Positions 1 to 9,274 of a stretch of DNA of 64,000 bases are shown here, piece by piece. How positions within the stretch are numbered: the first letter of the stretch is position 1; the number at the start of each line of letters is the position of its first letter. Where the stretch lies: NCBI RefSeq assembly GCF_000341265.1, contig NZ_ANAE01000110.1:115017-179016 (forward strand), in the 5' to 3' direction. Source of the stretch: Nocardiopsis prasina DSM 43845. GTDB lineage: Bacteria; Actinomycetota; Actinomycetes; Streptosporangiales; Streptosporangiaceae. A model generated the notes under the pieces. That model was not told the DNA's origin. It did no database searches and worked only from the letters and a program-made list of their open reading frames with translations. The position numbers and the translations under genes are program-made.

Positions 1-328
1 GGTCGGCGTCGGTGTGCCGGGCCCGGATGTCCCACCCTCCGGCCACGCCTCCGCCCGGTCGGTAGCCGCGCGTGAAGGGTGCCAGCCCGGGATAGCCGGG
101 GTCCGCGGCGGGCGGGTCGGAGGTGTAGAGGGGTTGGATGTCGAACCCGTCGTAGCCGTGCGTGGCCAGGACGGACTCGGGGGTGTCGGCGAGCCGTTCC
201 TCCGCGACGCCGCTCTTGCGCAGCACTCCGGCGACGAGTTCGCGCCACCGCTCACGTGTGGCCGCCGGGAAGCCCTCGGCCAGGTTGGGGGCCGCGGTAC
301 CGGCGGCCCCGCTCTCAGGGACGTCCAT
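1..328 (-). CDS. mutA: Methylmalonyl-CoA mutase small (beta) subunit, N-terminal part, cut by window edge
   Basis: The reading frame starts at ATG 328 and runs open to position 1, giving about 109 residues. It shows PLYTSDPP, then PFTRG-RPGG and GGWDIRARH, which are the N-terminal hallmarks of methylmalonyl-CoA mutase subunits. The mutase interconverts succinyl-CoA and methylmalonyl-CoA with adenosylcobalamin; the small subunit has no cobalamin-binding His and supports the large one. The start lies in a 227-bp gap shared with the divergent lipoprotein gene. The B12-binding large subunit would be expected further left. Family assignment is secure; completeness cannot be judged. Confidence 0.85.
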   Translation of the reverse strand, partial: MDVPESGAAGTAAPNLAEGFPAATRERWRELVAGVLRKSGVAEERLADTPESVLATHGYDGFDIQPLYTSDPPAADPGYPGLAPFTRGYRPGGGVAGGWDIRARHTDAD

Positions 329-555
329 ACTTCGAGATGGTAGAGAACCGCGTTCGGTTCCGGCGAGCCGGGGTGTGGTGCTCGGCACAGGTTCGACCTC
401 CCCCGTTCTGACCTGCGGGTTGGCCAACGCCAAACGCACGGGCCACATCAGCCCCAGAATATGACATACGCCACACATGGGCCCGCTCCAGAACCAAAAG
501 CCCCGGTCAGGGACCCAAGCGGATACCCCAACCCGCTCTCCCGACAGGATGTCCC

Positions 556-1230
556 ATGCTGAACTCCACCCGCCGCCACCGTGTCGCCCTCGGCCTCGTC
601 GCCGCCGGCTCCGCCCTCGCACTCGCCGCCTGTGGCGGCGACGACCCCGAGCCCGCCCAGCCCGACACGGCCGCCGTCGAGGAGGTCGAGGAGGAGGCGG
701 TCGAGGTGGACGCCTCCTCGTTCAACCAGGGCCCCATCCCCGACGAGGCACCCGAGATCGACCCGGAGACGGACCTGCCCGCCGAGCCCGACGCCTCCGC
801 TCCCCTGGGGGACCGCATCGCCTGGGAGGCCCTGGAGCGGATCTCCACCTTCGCCTCCGTGACCGATCCCGACGCCACCTCCACCTGCCCCGAGATCGCC
901 GGTGAGGAGGGGGAGTCCGTCACCTGCACGGTGACCTTCCTGGACGAGGAGTTCGAGTACTCGATCGACATCAGTTCCTCGGGCATCCTGATCAACTACG
1001 AGTGGGACATGCCCGAGGGGCCGCTCGTTCGCGAGGTCGTCGAGGACAGCCTCCGGGTGAGCGCCGAGTCCGAGCTCGTGCTCTGCGACATGGACTCCGA
1101 CGTCGAGCGCGGTGAGACCGGCGGCGAGGCTCCCTTCCTGTGCCAGAGCCTGGACGAGGAGACCGGTGACGTCACCGAGTGGGAGGTCAGCATCTCCCAG
1201 TACGGCTCCTTCTCGTTCTACCGGGTCTGA
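556..1230 (+). CDS. Secreted lipoprotein, DUF4333-like Cys-pair domains
   Basis: A 224-aa protein with a charged N-terminus, a hydrophobic stretch and the lipobox LAAC with Cys26, so it is probably a lipid-anchored extracytoplasmic protein. After a Glu/Asp/Pro-rich spacer (about 30-75) come two Cys-paired segments: STCPEI...VTC (about 115-125) and VLCDMD...FLC (about 177-195). The CP...G...C spacing resembles DUF4333 domains of actinobacterial lipoproteins. No enzymatic motif is visible. It stands alone, followed by a strong hairpin terminator shared with the convergent SapA-like gene. The lipoprotein call is solid; the domain call is tentative. Confidence 0.7.
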   Translation: MLNSTRRHRVALGLVAAGSALALAACGGDDPEPAQPDTAAVEEVEEEAVEVDASSFNQGPIPDEAPEIDPETDLPAEPDASAPLGDRIAWEALERISTFASVTDPDATSTCPEIAGEEGESVTCTVTFLDEEFEYSIDISSSGILINYEWDMPEGPLVREVVEDSLRVSAESELVLCDMDSDVERGETGGEAPFLCQSLDEETGDVTEWEVSISQYGSFSFYRV

Positions 1231-1255
1231 CCCGACGCCCCGGAGCACCGGGACG

Positions 1256-1300
1256 CGCGAGGGGCCCCGCCGAACACGCTGTTCGGCGGGGCCCCTCGCG
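1256..1300. terminator. Perfect 20-bp hairpin, bidirectional terminator
   Basis: The arms 1256-1275 and 1281-1300 are perfect reverse complements (cgcgagggg...gccgaac) around a 5-nt loop, acgct. It lies between the convergent lipoprotein (ends 1230) and SapA-like gene (ends 1313) and would serve both. There is no clear U-tract, as is common in high-GC actinobacteria. Confidence 0.8.
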
Positions 1301-1312
1301 TTCCTCGCGGTG

Positions 1313-1714
1313 TCAGCCGCAGTTGGTGCCGTTGCGCACGACCCACTCGCCGCCGATCGAACCGCCCCAGTCCACGCAGTGACCCGCGGCGTCCAGGTAC
1401 ACCGGACCGGCGTAGGTGGTGAAGCTGCCCGGGTCGGTCTTCCACGAGGTGGAGTCGGAGCGCTTGAGGGACGCGTCCATGTTCATTGCGGAACCGGGGC
1501 TGGACCGGGTCACGACGACGCAGTTCCTGCCATTGGAGTTGTTGTAGGCCAGGTGGACCGTGCCCCCGGGGACGGAGGCCGAGTTCACCACCCCGTACCC
1601 GCTCCCGCACTCCCCGCTGTAGGAGGCGGCGGAGGCCGGGGCCGGGCTGGCGAGGGCCGCGACCAGGACGACGGTGAGCCCGCAGGAGATCCGGCGGGTG
1701 AGAGACTTCAGCAC
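1313..1714 (-). CDS. SapA-like (spore-associated protein A family) small secreted protein
   Basis: A 133-aa protein with a Sec signal peptide ending near ASA-A (about residue 29) and a mature domain of about 100 residues with four Cys: CGSGYGVVN, NGRNC, HCVDWGG and NGTNCG at the very C-terminus. This is the pattern of Streptomyces SapA, a small protein found on spore surfaces. The GTG start at 1714 is preceded by AGGAGG and lies 11 bp after the kinase stop, so the two genes are probably co-transcribed. Three paralogues lie in tandem at 60.7-62.1 kb. The biochemical function of the family is unknown; the four Cys suggest two disulfides. Confidence 0.8.
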   Translation of the reverse strand: MLKSLTRRISCGLTVVLVAALASPAPASAASYSGECGSGYGVVNSASVPGGTVHLAYNNSNGRNCVVVTRSSPGSAMNMDASLKRSDSTSWKTDPGSFTTYAGPVYLDAAGHCVDWGGSIGGEWVVRNGTNCG

Positions 1715-1725
1715 TTGTGCTCCTC

Positions 1726-3363
1726 CTACCAGGGCGGGGTTCCGCTACCGCTGGTCTTGTGGTGCTCCACGAGTCGGGTGATGGTGACGGTGCCGCCGCT
1801 CTCGGTGTAGGTGACCTCGGCCGAGACCGTGCGGCTTCCGGAGTTGACGTAGCCGGTCAGGGCGCCGGGGCTGGAGGAGACCGTTCCGGCGGCGCCGTCG
1901 GCCACTCCGCCTCCCTGCTCCTGGCAGAAGCTCCACGCGCACACCACCGTGGCGCCGTCGACCACCGCGTACTGGCCGGATCCGCCCGCGGGCTGGAAGG
2001 CCACCACGTGGTCACCGGCCGGGCGCGATCCCGAGGCGCTCACCCCGGCGCCGACCGTGGCCATGGTGGTGGTCGAACCACCGTCCTCCTCGCCCTCGTC
2101 GTCAGCGTCGTCCTCGTCGTCCTCGCCGCCGGCCTCCTCTGAGGGCTCGTCCGAGGGCGAGGCCTCCTCCGTGGGCTCCTTGCCGACCGGGCCGGGACGC
2201 CTCTGCTCCTCGTCGGAGCTCTCCTTCGCGGTGTCCCCGCCCTCGTCGTCCTCGCCTCCGGAGAACCACGCGGCGACGGGCAGGGAGTCCCAGTTGTTGG
2301 CCAGGGCCACACCCCCGAACCCGAGTCCGGCGATCAGCAGAAGGGCACCCAGGACCGCGCCGGCCAGGGCCAGGGCCCTGCCAGCGCCCGCGCCCCCGGT
2401 CTTCACCGCGAACTCGCGTTCGGGTGCGGTCTGCACGCCGTGCCAGTTGTTGTCGACCAGGGCGCCCATCACACTGCCAGCGGCCTCGGCCGAGGCCACC
2501 GGCGCGAAGGACCGCCCGGGGTGGGTCACGGACACCATCTCCGAGACCAGTTGCAGGGCCGTCGGCCGCTGGGCGCCCTCCTTCTGGAGCGCTTGCCGCG
2601 CGAGGTCGGCCAGCGGACCGGTGAACCCCTCGGTGTCCGGTTCCCCGCTGATCACCCGGTGGGCGATGGCGGCCGGGTCCCCGCTGCCGAAGGGCGGCCG
2701 TCCGGTGGCCGCGTAGGTCACCAGGGCGCCCCAGGCGAAGATGTCGTCGGCGGTGCTGGCGGGCTTGCCCTGGTAGTGGTCGGGGCTGATCCACCCGGGC
2801 GAGCCCATGACCGATCCGGTCCGGGTGAGCGCGGTCTGGTCCACGGCCCGGGCCACTCCGAAGTCGAGGACGCGGGGGCCCTCGGGCGACAGGACGATGT
2901 TGGCGGGTTTGAGATCGCGGTGCGCGATACCCGCCTCGTGGATCTGGGCCAGTGCCTCGGCGACCCCCGCCGCGAGGCCGATCAGCAGCTGTTCGTCGAG
3001 GGCTCCGTGCTTGCGCATGTAGGCGCTGAGCGTCATGCCCCGCACCAACGGGGTGACCAGCCAGGGCCGCTCGGCCCCGGTGTCGGCGTCCAGCAGGGGC
3101 ACCGCGCACGCGCCGCCCACCCTGCGGAGCAGGTCGACCTCACGCGTGAAGCGCGCCCGGAACTCCTCGTCCGCCGCGTACTCGGGGTGGATGAGTTTGA
3201 CCGCGACCAGCTCGCCGCTGGCGGTCCGGGCCGCGTACACGACGCCCATGCCCCCCGCCCCCAGGCGTTTGAGGGGCTGGTAGGGGCCGATCCTCGCGGG
3301 GTCGGTGGAGGTCAGGTCGGTGGCGGTGACGGGAAGTGAGACGGCTGAGGGGGTTGGGTTCAC
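1726..3363 (-). CDS. Membrane Ser/Thr protein kinase (Hanks type) with extracytoplasmic domain
   Basis: A 545-aa protein. The cytoplasmic kinase domain (about 27-285) has the Gly loop GAGGMG (35-40), Lys56 in VAVK, HRDLKPAN (148-155) and DFG (167-169), so it should be active. One transmembrane helix follows at about 330-355, then an acidic, Ser/Glu-rich linker. A predicted extracellular beta-rich domain (about 435-545) has one nearby Cys pair (CAWSFC). It uses a GTG start with only a weak ribosome site. It sits 168 bp downstream of the EccC-like gene, so it may phosphorylate secretion components. Its topology recalls EssB of Firmicute T7SSb, which is a pseudokinase; that link is inference only. 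Confidence 0.88.
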   Translation of the reverse strand: MNPTPSAVSLPVTATDLTSTDPARIGPYQPLKRLGAGGMGVVYAARTASGELVAVKLIHPEYAADEEFRARFTREVDLLRRVGGACAVPLLDADTGAERPWLVTPLVRGMTLSAYMRKHGALDEQLLIGLAAGVAEALAQIHEAGIAHRDLKPANIVLSPEGPRVLDFGVARAVDQTALTRTGSVMGSPGWISPDHYQGKPASTADDIFAWGALVTYAATGRPPFGSGDPAAIAHRVISGEPDTEGFTGPLADLARQALQKEGAQRPTALQLVSEMVSVTHPGRSFAPVASAEAAGSVMGALVDNNWHGVQTAPEREFAVKTGGAGAGRALALAGAVLGALLLIAGLGFGGVALANNWDSLPVAAWFSGGEDDEGGDTAKESSDEEQRRPGPVGKEPTEEASPSDEPSEEAGGEDDEDDADDEGEEDGGSTTTMATVGAGVSASGSRPAGDHVVAFQPAGGSGQYAVVDGATVVCAWSFCQEQGGGVADGAAGTVSSSPGALTGYVNSGSRTVSAEVTYTESGGTVTITRLVEHHKTSGSGTPPW

Positions 3364-3530
3364 TGGGAACAGATCCTGATCGGCATACGGGTGGGACGGT
3401 TGACTCTGGCAGCGGGGTCAGGCGCCCACCGAGAACAGGGAGGACAAGTGGGACCAAGGGGAGTAGGTGGATACTAGCGCCTCAAACCTCGCGCACAAGG
3501 TATCTGTCGTCACACCCCGGCTCCGGCGGG

Positions 3531-6500
3531 TCACGGCATCGGCACCCTCACCTGCTGGACCCTGCCGTCACCCAGGTGCAGGTAGGCGGTCCCCGGGGTG
3601 AGCCTCGGGCTGGACACCCCCTTGGGCAGGCGCAGTCCCAGGACCTCGCCGTCGGCCTGGCTCTGCGGAGAGAGCAGCGCACCGATCCGGTTGCGCTTGA
3701 GGTGGACGTGCCAGCCGTTGAAGCCGCCCTGGAGCGCCTCGTTGGTACCCGCCGCGACGATGCCCCAGCCCGCGCCCACCATGCCGCGTGCGATCCGCGT
3801 GAACTCCTTGCCGAGGTCGCTCTGGAGCAGCAGTTCGGCGTCGTCGATCACCACGACCGCCGTGTCCGCCTCGAAGCGCCCGAGCGCCTCGTGCAGCTGC
3901 GACAGCCTCGGTTCGGCGGCGTCGATGACGGCCCGCACCCCGCGCTCGTTGCGCAGGTCGGCCAGGCGTGACCCCCTCGGGGTCACGAGCAGCAGCTCCG
4001 TCCCTCCCTCCAGCAGGGACGCGGCCATGGTCGTGAGCATGCTGGACCGCCCGGACTGGGGCGGACCGCTCACGAGGAAGGTCGGGATCCGCGACAGGTC
4101 CGCGGTGACGGCGGTGAGTTCGTTGCCTCCGACCCCGATCAGGGCGTGCAGCGGTCGGGGAGGCCGGGTCCGGTAGCGGGACATGTCAGCGAAGGTCAGC
4201 TGGTCCGGCAGGACGTCGACGCGGAACGGCCGCGGGCCGCCGCCGGGCTGGCGCTGGGAGACGAACTCGGCGATGCGCGCGAGCTCGGCGCCCTGGGCCG
4301 CGCCCTGCGGGTTCTTCGTCAGCAGCGCGATCTGGACCTCCAACGCGTCGCCCGCGCGGAAGGCCCGGCCGTCCGGGACCTCCTCGGGCAGCGCGCGGGC
4401 CTGGAGCCCGGCCGAACCGTAGTCTCCGCTGTCGTTGCAGCGCAGGACCAGCAGGTCCTCCGTGGTGGAGGAGTACTTCGTGCGCGTCAGCAGGCGGTCA
4501 CCGGTGGCGACCACGTGGACGCCCACGCCCGCACCGTCCCTCATCAGGGTGGTGACGTCCTCGACCAGTGCGCCGTAGTTGTACTCGCCGAAGGCCTGCT
4601 CGAAGGCGTCCAGGCGGTCGATGAAGAGCACGATGTGGGCCGGTCGCTCCTGGCCCGGCAGCTTGGCCCGGAGCTCCTCCAGGTCGGCGCAGCCGTGCGC
4701 CGCGAGCAGCTTCTGCCGGCGGTCCAGCTCCTCTCCGAGCAGCCCCAGCAGGCGCACGACACGGTCGCCCTGGGTGCGTTGGGCGACCGCCCCGCAGTGC
4801 GGCAGCCTCTCCATGGGCAGAAGGGCGCCGTTGCCGCAGTCCAGGCCGTACATGTGCACGTCGTCGGGGTGGTGGCCCAGTGCGAGGGAGGCGGCGAGGG
4901 TGCGCAGTGTCTGGGAGCGGCCGGTGCGGCCCGACCCCATGATGTGCAGGTGTCCGGTTCTGGCCAGGTCGAACGTGTACGGCATCTGGCGCTGCTGCGC
5001 CGGGACGTCGATGAGGCCGATCGGCACCGGGCGCACGACCCCGGGCTCCGCCTGCGGGGGCCGCCCCCGCAGGAGCGTCGACAGGGTCAGCGACGTGGGC
5101 AGCGCCTCCAGCCAGGGGCTCGGCTGACGCCGCGCGCCGACCTGCTCGGTGGCCTCCCGGACGGCCGCGACCAACGCCGTGAGGTCGGTGGCCTCCACGT
5201 CGCCGCTCTGCTGGCTCTCCTTGGCGGCGATCGGTGCGGGAAGTGCCAGGTCCGACCACTTCACCGCGTGGGCGACGGGGGCGGAGGCGTTCTCCACGGC
5301 CACGACCCTGCGGCCGCCCACCCGACCCGACTGGAACGGCAGGAGCGAGGCGTGGCCGAGCCGGGCGTAGGCGCGTCCGGGGGTGTCGATCCCGATGTGG
5401 GCGGACTCCGCGGCGTCGATGACGTCGCGGCTCTCGGTCTCGTCGGTCATCCGCAGCGCGATCCGCAGGTTGGTGTTGGCGCGGATGTCGTTGGTGACCA
5501 CGCCGCCGGGACGCTGGGTGGCCAGCACCAGGTGGATGCCGAGCGAGCGGCCGCGCTGGGCGATGTTGACCAGGCCCTTGACGAAGTCCGGCAGCTCGCG
5601 CGCCATGGACGCGAACTCGTCGATGACCAGCATCAGCCGGGGCATCTGCGGCATGCGGGGGTCGCGGTCCAGGAGTTCGAGGTAGTCCTCGATGTCCTTC
5701 GCTCCGGCCTTGGCCAGGATGTGCTCGCGGCGGTGCAGCTCCGCGCCGAGCGAGACCAGGGCGCGTCCCACCAGGTGGGTGTCCAGGTCGGTGACCATGC
5801 CGACGGTGTGCGGCAGGTCCACGCAGTCCTTGAACGCGCTGCCGCCCTTGTAGTCGACCAGCACGAACGACATCGACTCGGGGCGGTTCACAGCCGCCAG
5901 CGACGCCACCAGTGTCTGGAGGAGTTCGGACTTGCCGGAACCCGTCGTGCCCGCGATGAGCGCGTGGGGGCCGTCCCGCCGGATGTCGACGGCGAACGGG
6001 CCGTCCAGGCCGACGCCGAGAGTGGCGACCGTGCTCCGGCCGCCGCTCGCCCAGTGGGCCGCGATGGCGTCGCCGTTGGGCGGTTCCAGGCCGATCACGT
6101 CGAGCAGGCGCGCGCTGCGCGGCAGGGACCCGCCGGACTCGCCGACGCTGCTGTCCCGCAGCGGGGCCAGGGCCCGCCCGAGCCGGTCCGCCCAGGCGGC
6201 GGAGGGGACGTCGGCGCGCACGTCCTCGACGTTGTCGAAGGAGGTCCGGCGCAGACGCATCCCGTGCGGGGTGATGCTGACGACGGCCCGGCACTCCTCG
6301 GGGAGCAGCCGCTCCTCCGCGTCCAGGCACAGGACGTGGATGCCGACCTCGGGACCCTCACGCAGCAGCTGGACGACCCCGGGGAGCGAGCGGATCCGGC
6401 GGGCGCCGTCGAGGACGACCACGATCGCGGGCTCGTCGTCGACGGCCCCGCGCGTGGCCTTGGCCCGCGCCTCCAGGATCATCAGGAGTTCGGAGACGCG

Positions 6501-7931
6501 GCGGGCGCACGTGGTGGCGTCGATGCCGATCCGGCCCAGCGAGAGCTGGGGCAGGTCCCCGCGCAGGTGCGGCACGTAGCGGGTCCACCGCCAGCGGGTG
6601 TGGTCGCCCTCCATGGACAGCAGGTACAGCTGGAGCTCGGCGGGGCTGTGCAGGGCGACGAGCTGGGCGACCAGCCAGCGTTCCAGGGCGTGGGCGCCCT
6701 CGCCGGTCCCGGCCACGCCCACGACGCCGTTGTCCCTGACCGACACGCTCACCGGCACGTCCCGCATGTCCCAGGTGACCTCCTTGCGGTGGTCGTCCTT
6801 GGTGGGGTCCATGAGGACCACCTCGGAGGGGATGCTGCCGGTGCCCACGCGCAGTTGGGTGAAGTCCTCGTCGATCTTGCGGCGCTCCCACAGGCGGGAA
6901 CGCGGGCCGGTGGACAGCAGCAGGACCGCCGCCGGGTCGGGACAGGTGTCGCGCAGGCGCCGCTGCGCGGAGACGAGGGCGTCACGGGCGTCCCTGGTGA
7001 CCCGTTCCGTCTTCTCCTCGAACTCGCGCAGCTGCTTCTCGTAGCGGGCCTTGGTGGTCCTGCGCTGCATCAACTGCATGAACAGCACGGAGACGGGCGC
7101 CAGCAGACCGATGAGGAGCATCTGGGGGCGGTTCATGATGAGCGCGCCGCCGACCGCCATGGTGATCGGCATCAGGATCATCATGAGCAGCTGGGCGATC
7201 GGCTTGTCCGGCGGCTCGGGCGGGGTGGGCAGCTTGAACTTGGTCTTGGTGGGCGCGGGGTGCAGACGGGGCGGACGGTTGTAGTCCAGGCCGGTGCCGT
7301 CCTCGGAGGTGACGACGGAGGCGTCGGGCCGGTGGTTGGGCCACGCCTCGAAGAGGGTCCCGCCCAGGGTGAGCTGCTCCCCCTGCGGCCACGCGGTGTT
7401 CGGGGCGACCTCGTCGCGCTCCAGGTAAGTGCCCGGCCCGCTGCTGGTACCCGTGATGGTGACGGTGCCGTCAGGGGACACGCGGATCCGCGCCCAGTGG
7501 CCGTCCGCGTCGACGACGAGCACGGCGCTCTCGTGGTCGCCGACCACGTAGTCGCCCGGGTCGAGCCGGACGACCCGCCCGGCGTCGGGGCCGGAGACCA
7601 CCCGGACCTCCACCACGCCCGGGGGTTCCGCCTTGACCTCGGCGGGTCCGCCCACACCGATGACCGACCCGTCCAGGATCCCGGCGTCAGCGAGGGACAC
7701 TGACGGATCGACGCGCCGGTCACCGACGTAGAGCGGGACCTCCTGGCCGTCGACGCGCGGCATCGTCCGGACCACCGGGTCCACGACCTCGGTGAGCTGG
7801 CGCACCGTGGCGCTGGGGTCGGCGTCGACGAGCATGTCCAGCCGCAGGGGGGAGGAGGCGACGGGGCCAAAGCCGTTCGGTCCGTCCACGGACGGGCCGG
7901 TGGCTGGAGTCGCGGTGAAGAGAAGGCGCAC
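3531..7931 (-). CDS. EccC/EssC-like FtsK-SpoIIIE ATPase, type VII secretion motor
   Basis: A 1,466-aa membrane ATPase. Residues 1-95 look ubiquitin-like (LYVGDRRVD...LADAGILDG, as in YukD/EccD N-termini). About 110-200 looks FHA-like (GDYVVGD...VTITG...GTYLERD). Two transmembrane helices follow at about 244-290, then three FtsK-type ATPase domains. Domain 1 has an intact Walker A, GTTGSGKSE (about 656-664), with the Walker B region VLVDYKGGSAF. Domains 2 (GSGRTGRSQ, about 1000) and 3 (GPPQSGRSS, about 1290) carry Arg in place of the Walker Lys. EccC/EssC drives export of WXG100 substrates, and domains 2 and 3 regulate or bind substrate. The overall order resembles Firmicute EssC more than mycobacterial EccC. 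Confidence 0.88.
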   Translation of the reverse strand: MRLLFTATPATGPSVDGPNGFGPVASSPLRLDMLVDADPSATVRQLTEVVDPVVRTMPRVDGQEVPLYVGDRRVDPSVSLADAGILDGSVIGVGGPAEVKAEPPGVVEVRVVSGPDAGRVVRLDPGDYVVGDHESAVLVVDADGHWARIRVSPDGTVTITGTSSGPGTYLERDEVAPNTAWPQGEQLTLGGTLFEAWPNHRPDASVVTSEDGTGLDYNRPPRLHPAPTKTKFKLPTPPEPPDKPIAQLLMMILMPITMAVGGALIMNRPQMLLIGLLAPVSVLFMQLMQRRTTKARYEKQLREFEEKTERVTRDARDALVSAQRRLRDTCPDPAAVLLLSTGPRSRLWERRKIDEDFTQLRVGTGSIPSEVVLMDPTKDDHRKEVTWDMRDVPVSVSVRDNGVVGVAGTGEGAHALERWLVAQLVALHSPAELQLYLLSMEGDHTRWRWTRYVPHLRGDLPQLSLGRIGIDATTCARRVSELLMILEARAKATRGAVDDEPAIVVVLDGARRIRSLPGVVQLLREGPEVGIHVLCLDAEERLLPEECRAVVSITPHGMRLRRTSFDNVEDVRADVPSAAWADRLGRALAPLRDSSVGESGGSLPRSARLLDVIGLEPPNGDAIAAHWASGGRSTVATLGVGLDGPFAVDIRRDGPHALIAGTTGSGKSELLQTLVASLAAVNRPESMSFVLVDYKGGSAFKDCVDLPHTVGMVTDLDTHLVGRALVSLGAELHRREHILAKAGAKDIEDYLELLDRDPRMPQMPRLMLVIDEFASMARELPDFVKGLVNIAQRGRSLGIHLVLATQRPGGVVTNDIRANTNLRIALRMTDETESRDVIDAAESAHIGIDTPGRAYARLGHASLLPFQSGRVGGRRVVAVENASAPVAHAVKWSDLALPAPIAAKESQQSGDVEATDLTALVAAVREATEQVGARRQPSPWLEALPTSLTLSTLLRGRPPQAEPGVVRPVPIGLIDVPAQQRQMPYTFDLARTGHLHIMGSGRTGRSQTLRTLAASLALGHHPDDVHMYGLDCGNGALLPMERLPHCGAVAQRTQGDRVVRLLGLLGEELDRRQKLLAAHGCADLEELRAKLPGQERPAHIVLFIDRLDAFEQAFGEYNYGALVEDVTTLMRDGAGVGVHVVATGDRLLTRTKYSSTTEDLLVLRCNDSGDYGSAGLQARALPEEVPDGRAFRAGDALEVQIALLTKNPQGAAQGAELARIAEFVSQRQPGGGPRPFRVDVLPDQLTFADMSRYRTRPPRPLHALIGVGGNELTAVTADLSRIPTFLVSGPPQSGRSSMLTTMAASLLEGGTELLLVTPRGSRLADLRNERGVRAVIDAAEPRLSQLHEALGRFEADTAVVVIDDAELLLQSDLGKEFTRIARGMVGAGWGIVAAGTNEALQGGFNGWHVHLKRNRIGALLSPQSQADGEVLGLRLPKGVSSPRLTPGTAYLHLGDGRVQQVRVPMP

Positions 7932-8133
7932 GGTGGGGACTGCTTCCGGGTCTCTGCCGTCAGGGGCGGGTCACGTCTGCCGACGCGGCGGTCGGTGGGG
8001 CCGCGCGTCGCGCCCCGCGCCCGCGCGGGAGCCGGAAGGGGGCGTGGGGTCCGGCGCGGGCGTGCGGGGCGGGGCTGCTCGGTGCGGGGCGGGAGCCCGC
8101 GAGGAGCGCGGGGGTCGGGGCGGCTCGGGGCCG

Positions 8134-8430
8134 TCAGCCCTTGAGGCCCTCGCCGAGCTTCTCGTCGGTCTCGCTGAAGGTGGTGCCGACCTGCTTGAGG
8201 TACTTGGCGATGCCCTCAAGGCCCTTGTTGACGTCCTCGAAGCCGCTGTTGAAGTCCTCGAAGAACGGGCGGAAGTGCTTCTCCGCGGCGGGGGTGCTGT
8301 AGCCGTCCGAGATCAGCGCGTCGACCTTGTTCTTGATGGACTGGAGACGCTCGGTGAACTCGTTGAACTCCTGGGTGAGGGAGCCCGAGGTCTCCTCTGT
8401 CTTGTCACTGTCGACGTTGTACGCGGGCAT
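8134..8430 (-). CDS. WXG100/ESAT-6-like small helical protein
   Basis: A 98-aa, all-helical, acidic protein. The size, the turn around residues 40-48 (DGYSTPAAE replaces the usual WxG) and the FxxxF...LxxIAxYL pattern of the second helix match ESAT-6/WXG100 exported proteins. ATG 8430 was chosen because an AGGAG site (cgaggagagacac) precedes it; a longer frame upstream lacks such a site. It is encoded immediately before the EccC-like motor (203 bp), the classic position for a T7SS substrate. The C-terminal YLKQVGTTFSETDEKLGEG may hold the export signal; YxxxD/E is met by YLKQV only loosely. Confidence 0.7.
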   Translation of the reverse strand: MPAYNVDSDKTEETSGSLTQEFNEFTERLQSIKNKVDALISDGYSTPAAEKHFRPFFEDFNSGFEDVNKGLEGIAKYLKQVGTTFSETDEKLGEGLKG

Positions 8431-8572
8431 GTGTCTCTCCTCGTGTGTGTGCTCTCGGGGCGGCCGCGTCCGGCCGGGGCCCGGGAGCCCTTCTGTGCTC
8501 ATTGTGGCTGATACGTGTTCGCGGGTGATGGTTCACCCCGGAACCCGCCGACCTGCACCGGTCGGCGCAGAC

Positions 8573-9226
8573 TCAGGTGTCCTCGGCCGGGGGGACGTCG
8601 CGCTCCCAGAACCGAGCCGAGCCGGTGATCGCGTCGAAGAGGTCCAGGACCTCGTCGACCTCGCGGGAGTTGGGGCTGGTGCAGCTGACCAGGATCCGCT
8701 TGTCCAGGCCCGGGTACTCCATGGCCGTGTGCATGGCCACCGTGCGCAGGATCGCCTCGTCGGTGTCGTAGTCCGTGACACCGTAGATACGACCGCACTG
8801 CCCCAGCCCGGACTCGGTCAGGTCGACGACGGTCTTGTTCAGCCACGTCCCCTCGCGCGCCGTGGCCGAATCCTGGTAGACGTAGTCGACCAGGCGCAGC
8901 GGGTCGATGGCGTGCGGGCCCTTGCCCGCGGGGAAGGCGAACACGCAGACGGTCGCCATGAAGAACCCGTCGTCGTACTCCTCGAAGGTCCCGGCGGCCG
9001 AGATCAGCCCGGACCCGGTCGCCTCGTCGGTCACCCTGGACATGTCGGCGATCAGCTCGTTGAGCGCCTCCGCCTCCTCCGGCCGGTTCCCGTACGCCTC
9101 CAGGACCTTGGCGCGCATCTCGGCGAGCGAGTCGCCGGACAGGTCGTACTGCTTCCAGCCTTCCGGAAGCGCGTAGTCGAACAGGATGTCCCGCTTCGGG
9201 ACGTCCTCCTCGAACAGGTAGGGCAT
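8573..9226 (-). CDS. Hypothetical protein inside the T7SS-like cluster
   Basis: A 217-aa soluble protein with no signal peptide or transmembrane segment. It is mixed alpha/beta with several buried strand-like segments (FMATVCVFAF, KRILVSCTSP) and few Cys. ATG 9226 follows GAGGAG. It lies between two small ESX-like genes on the same strand. I do not recognise a family. Position suggests a substrate chaperone (EspG-like role) or an immunity-type partner of the giant protein upstream, but nothing in the sequence proves either. Confidence 0.65.
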   Translation of the reverse strand: MPYLFEEDVPKRDILFDYALPEGWKQYDLSGDSLAEMRAKVLEAYGNRPEEAEALNELIADMSRVTDEATGSGLISAAGTFEEYDDGFFMATVCVFAFPAGKGPHAIDPLRLVDYVYQDSATAREGTWLNKTVVDLTESGLGQCGRIYGVTDYDTDEAILRTVAMHTAMEYPGLDKRILVSCTSPNSREVDEVLDLFDAITGSARFWERDVPPAEDT

Positions 9227-9274
9227 GGCGGTCGGTTCTCCTCGTGCGGGCGGGTATGGCTCTCCGCGGTCAGG

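Noticed and set aside
4146..7703. Long open frame antisense to the EccC-like gene
   Set aside because: Its product is a Gly/Arg/Val/Asp-rich mirror of the motor codons with no domain; GC-rich antisense frames stay open by codon bias.
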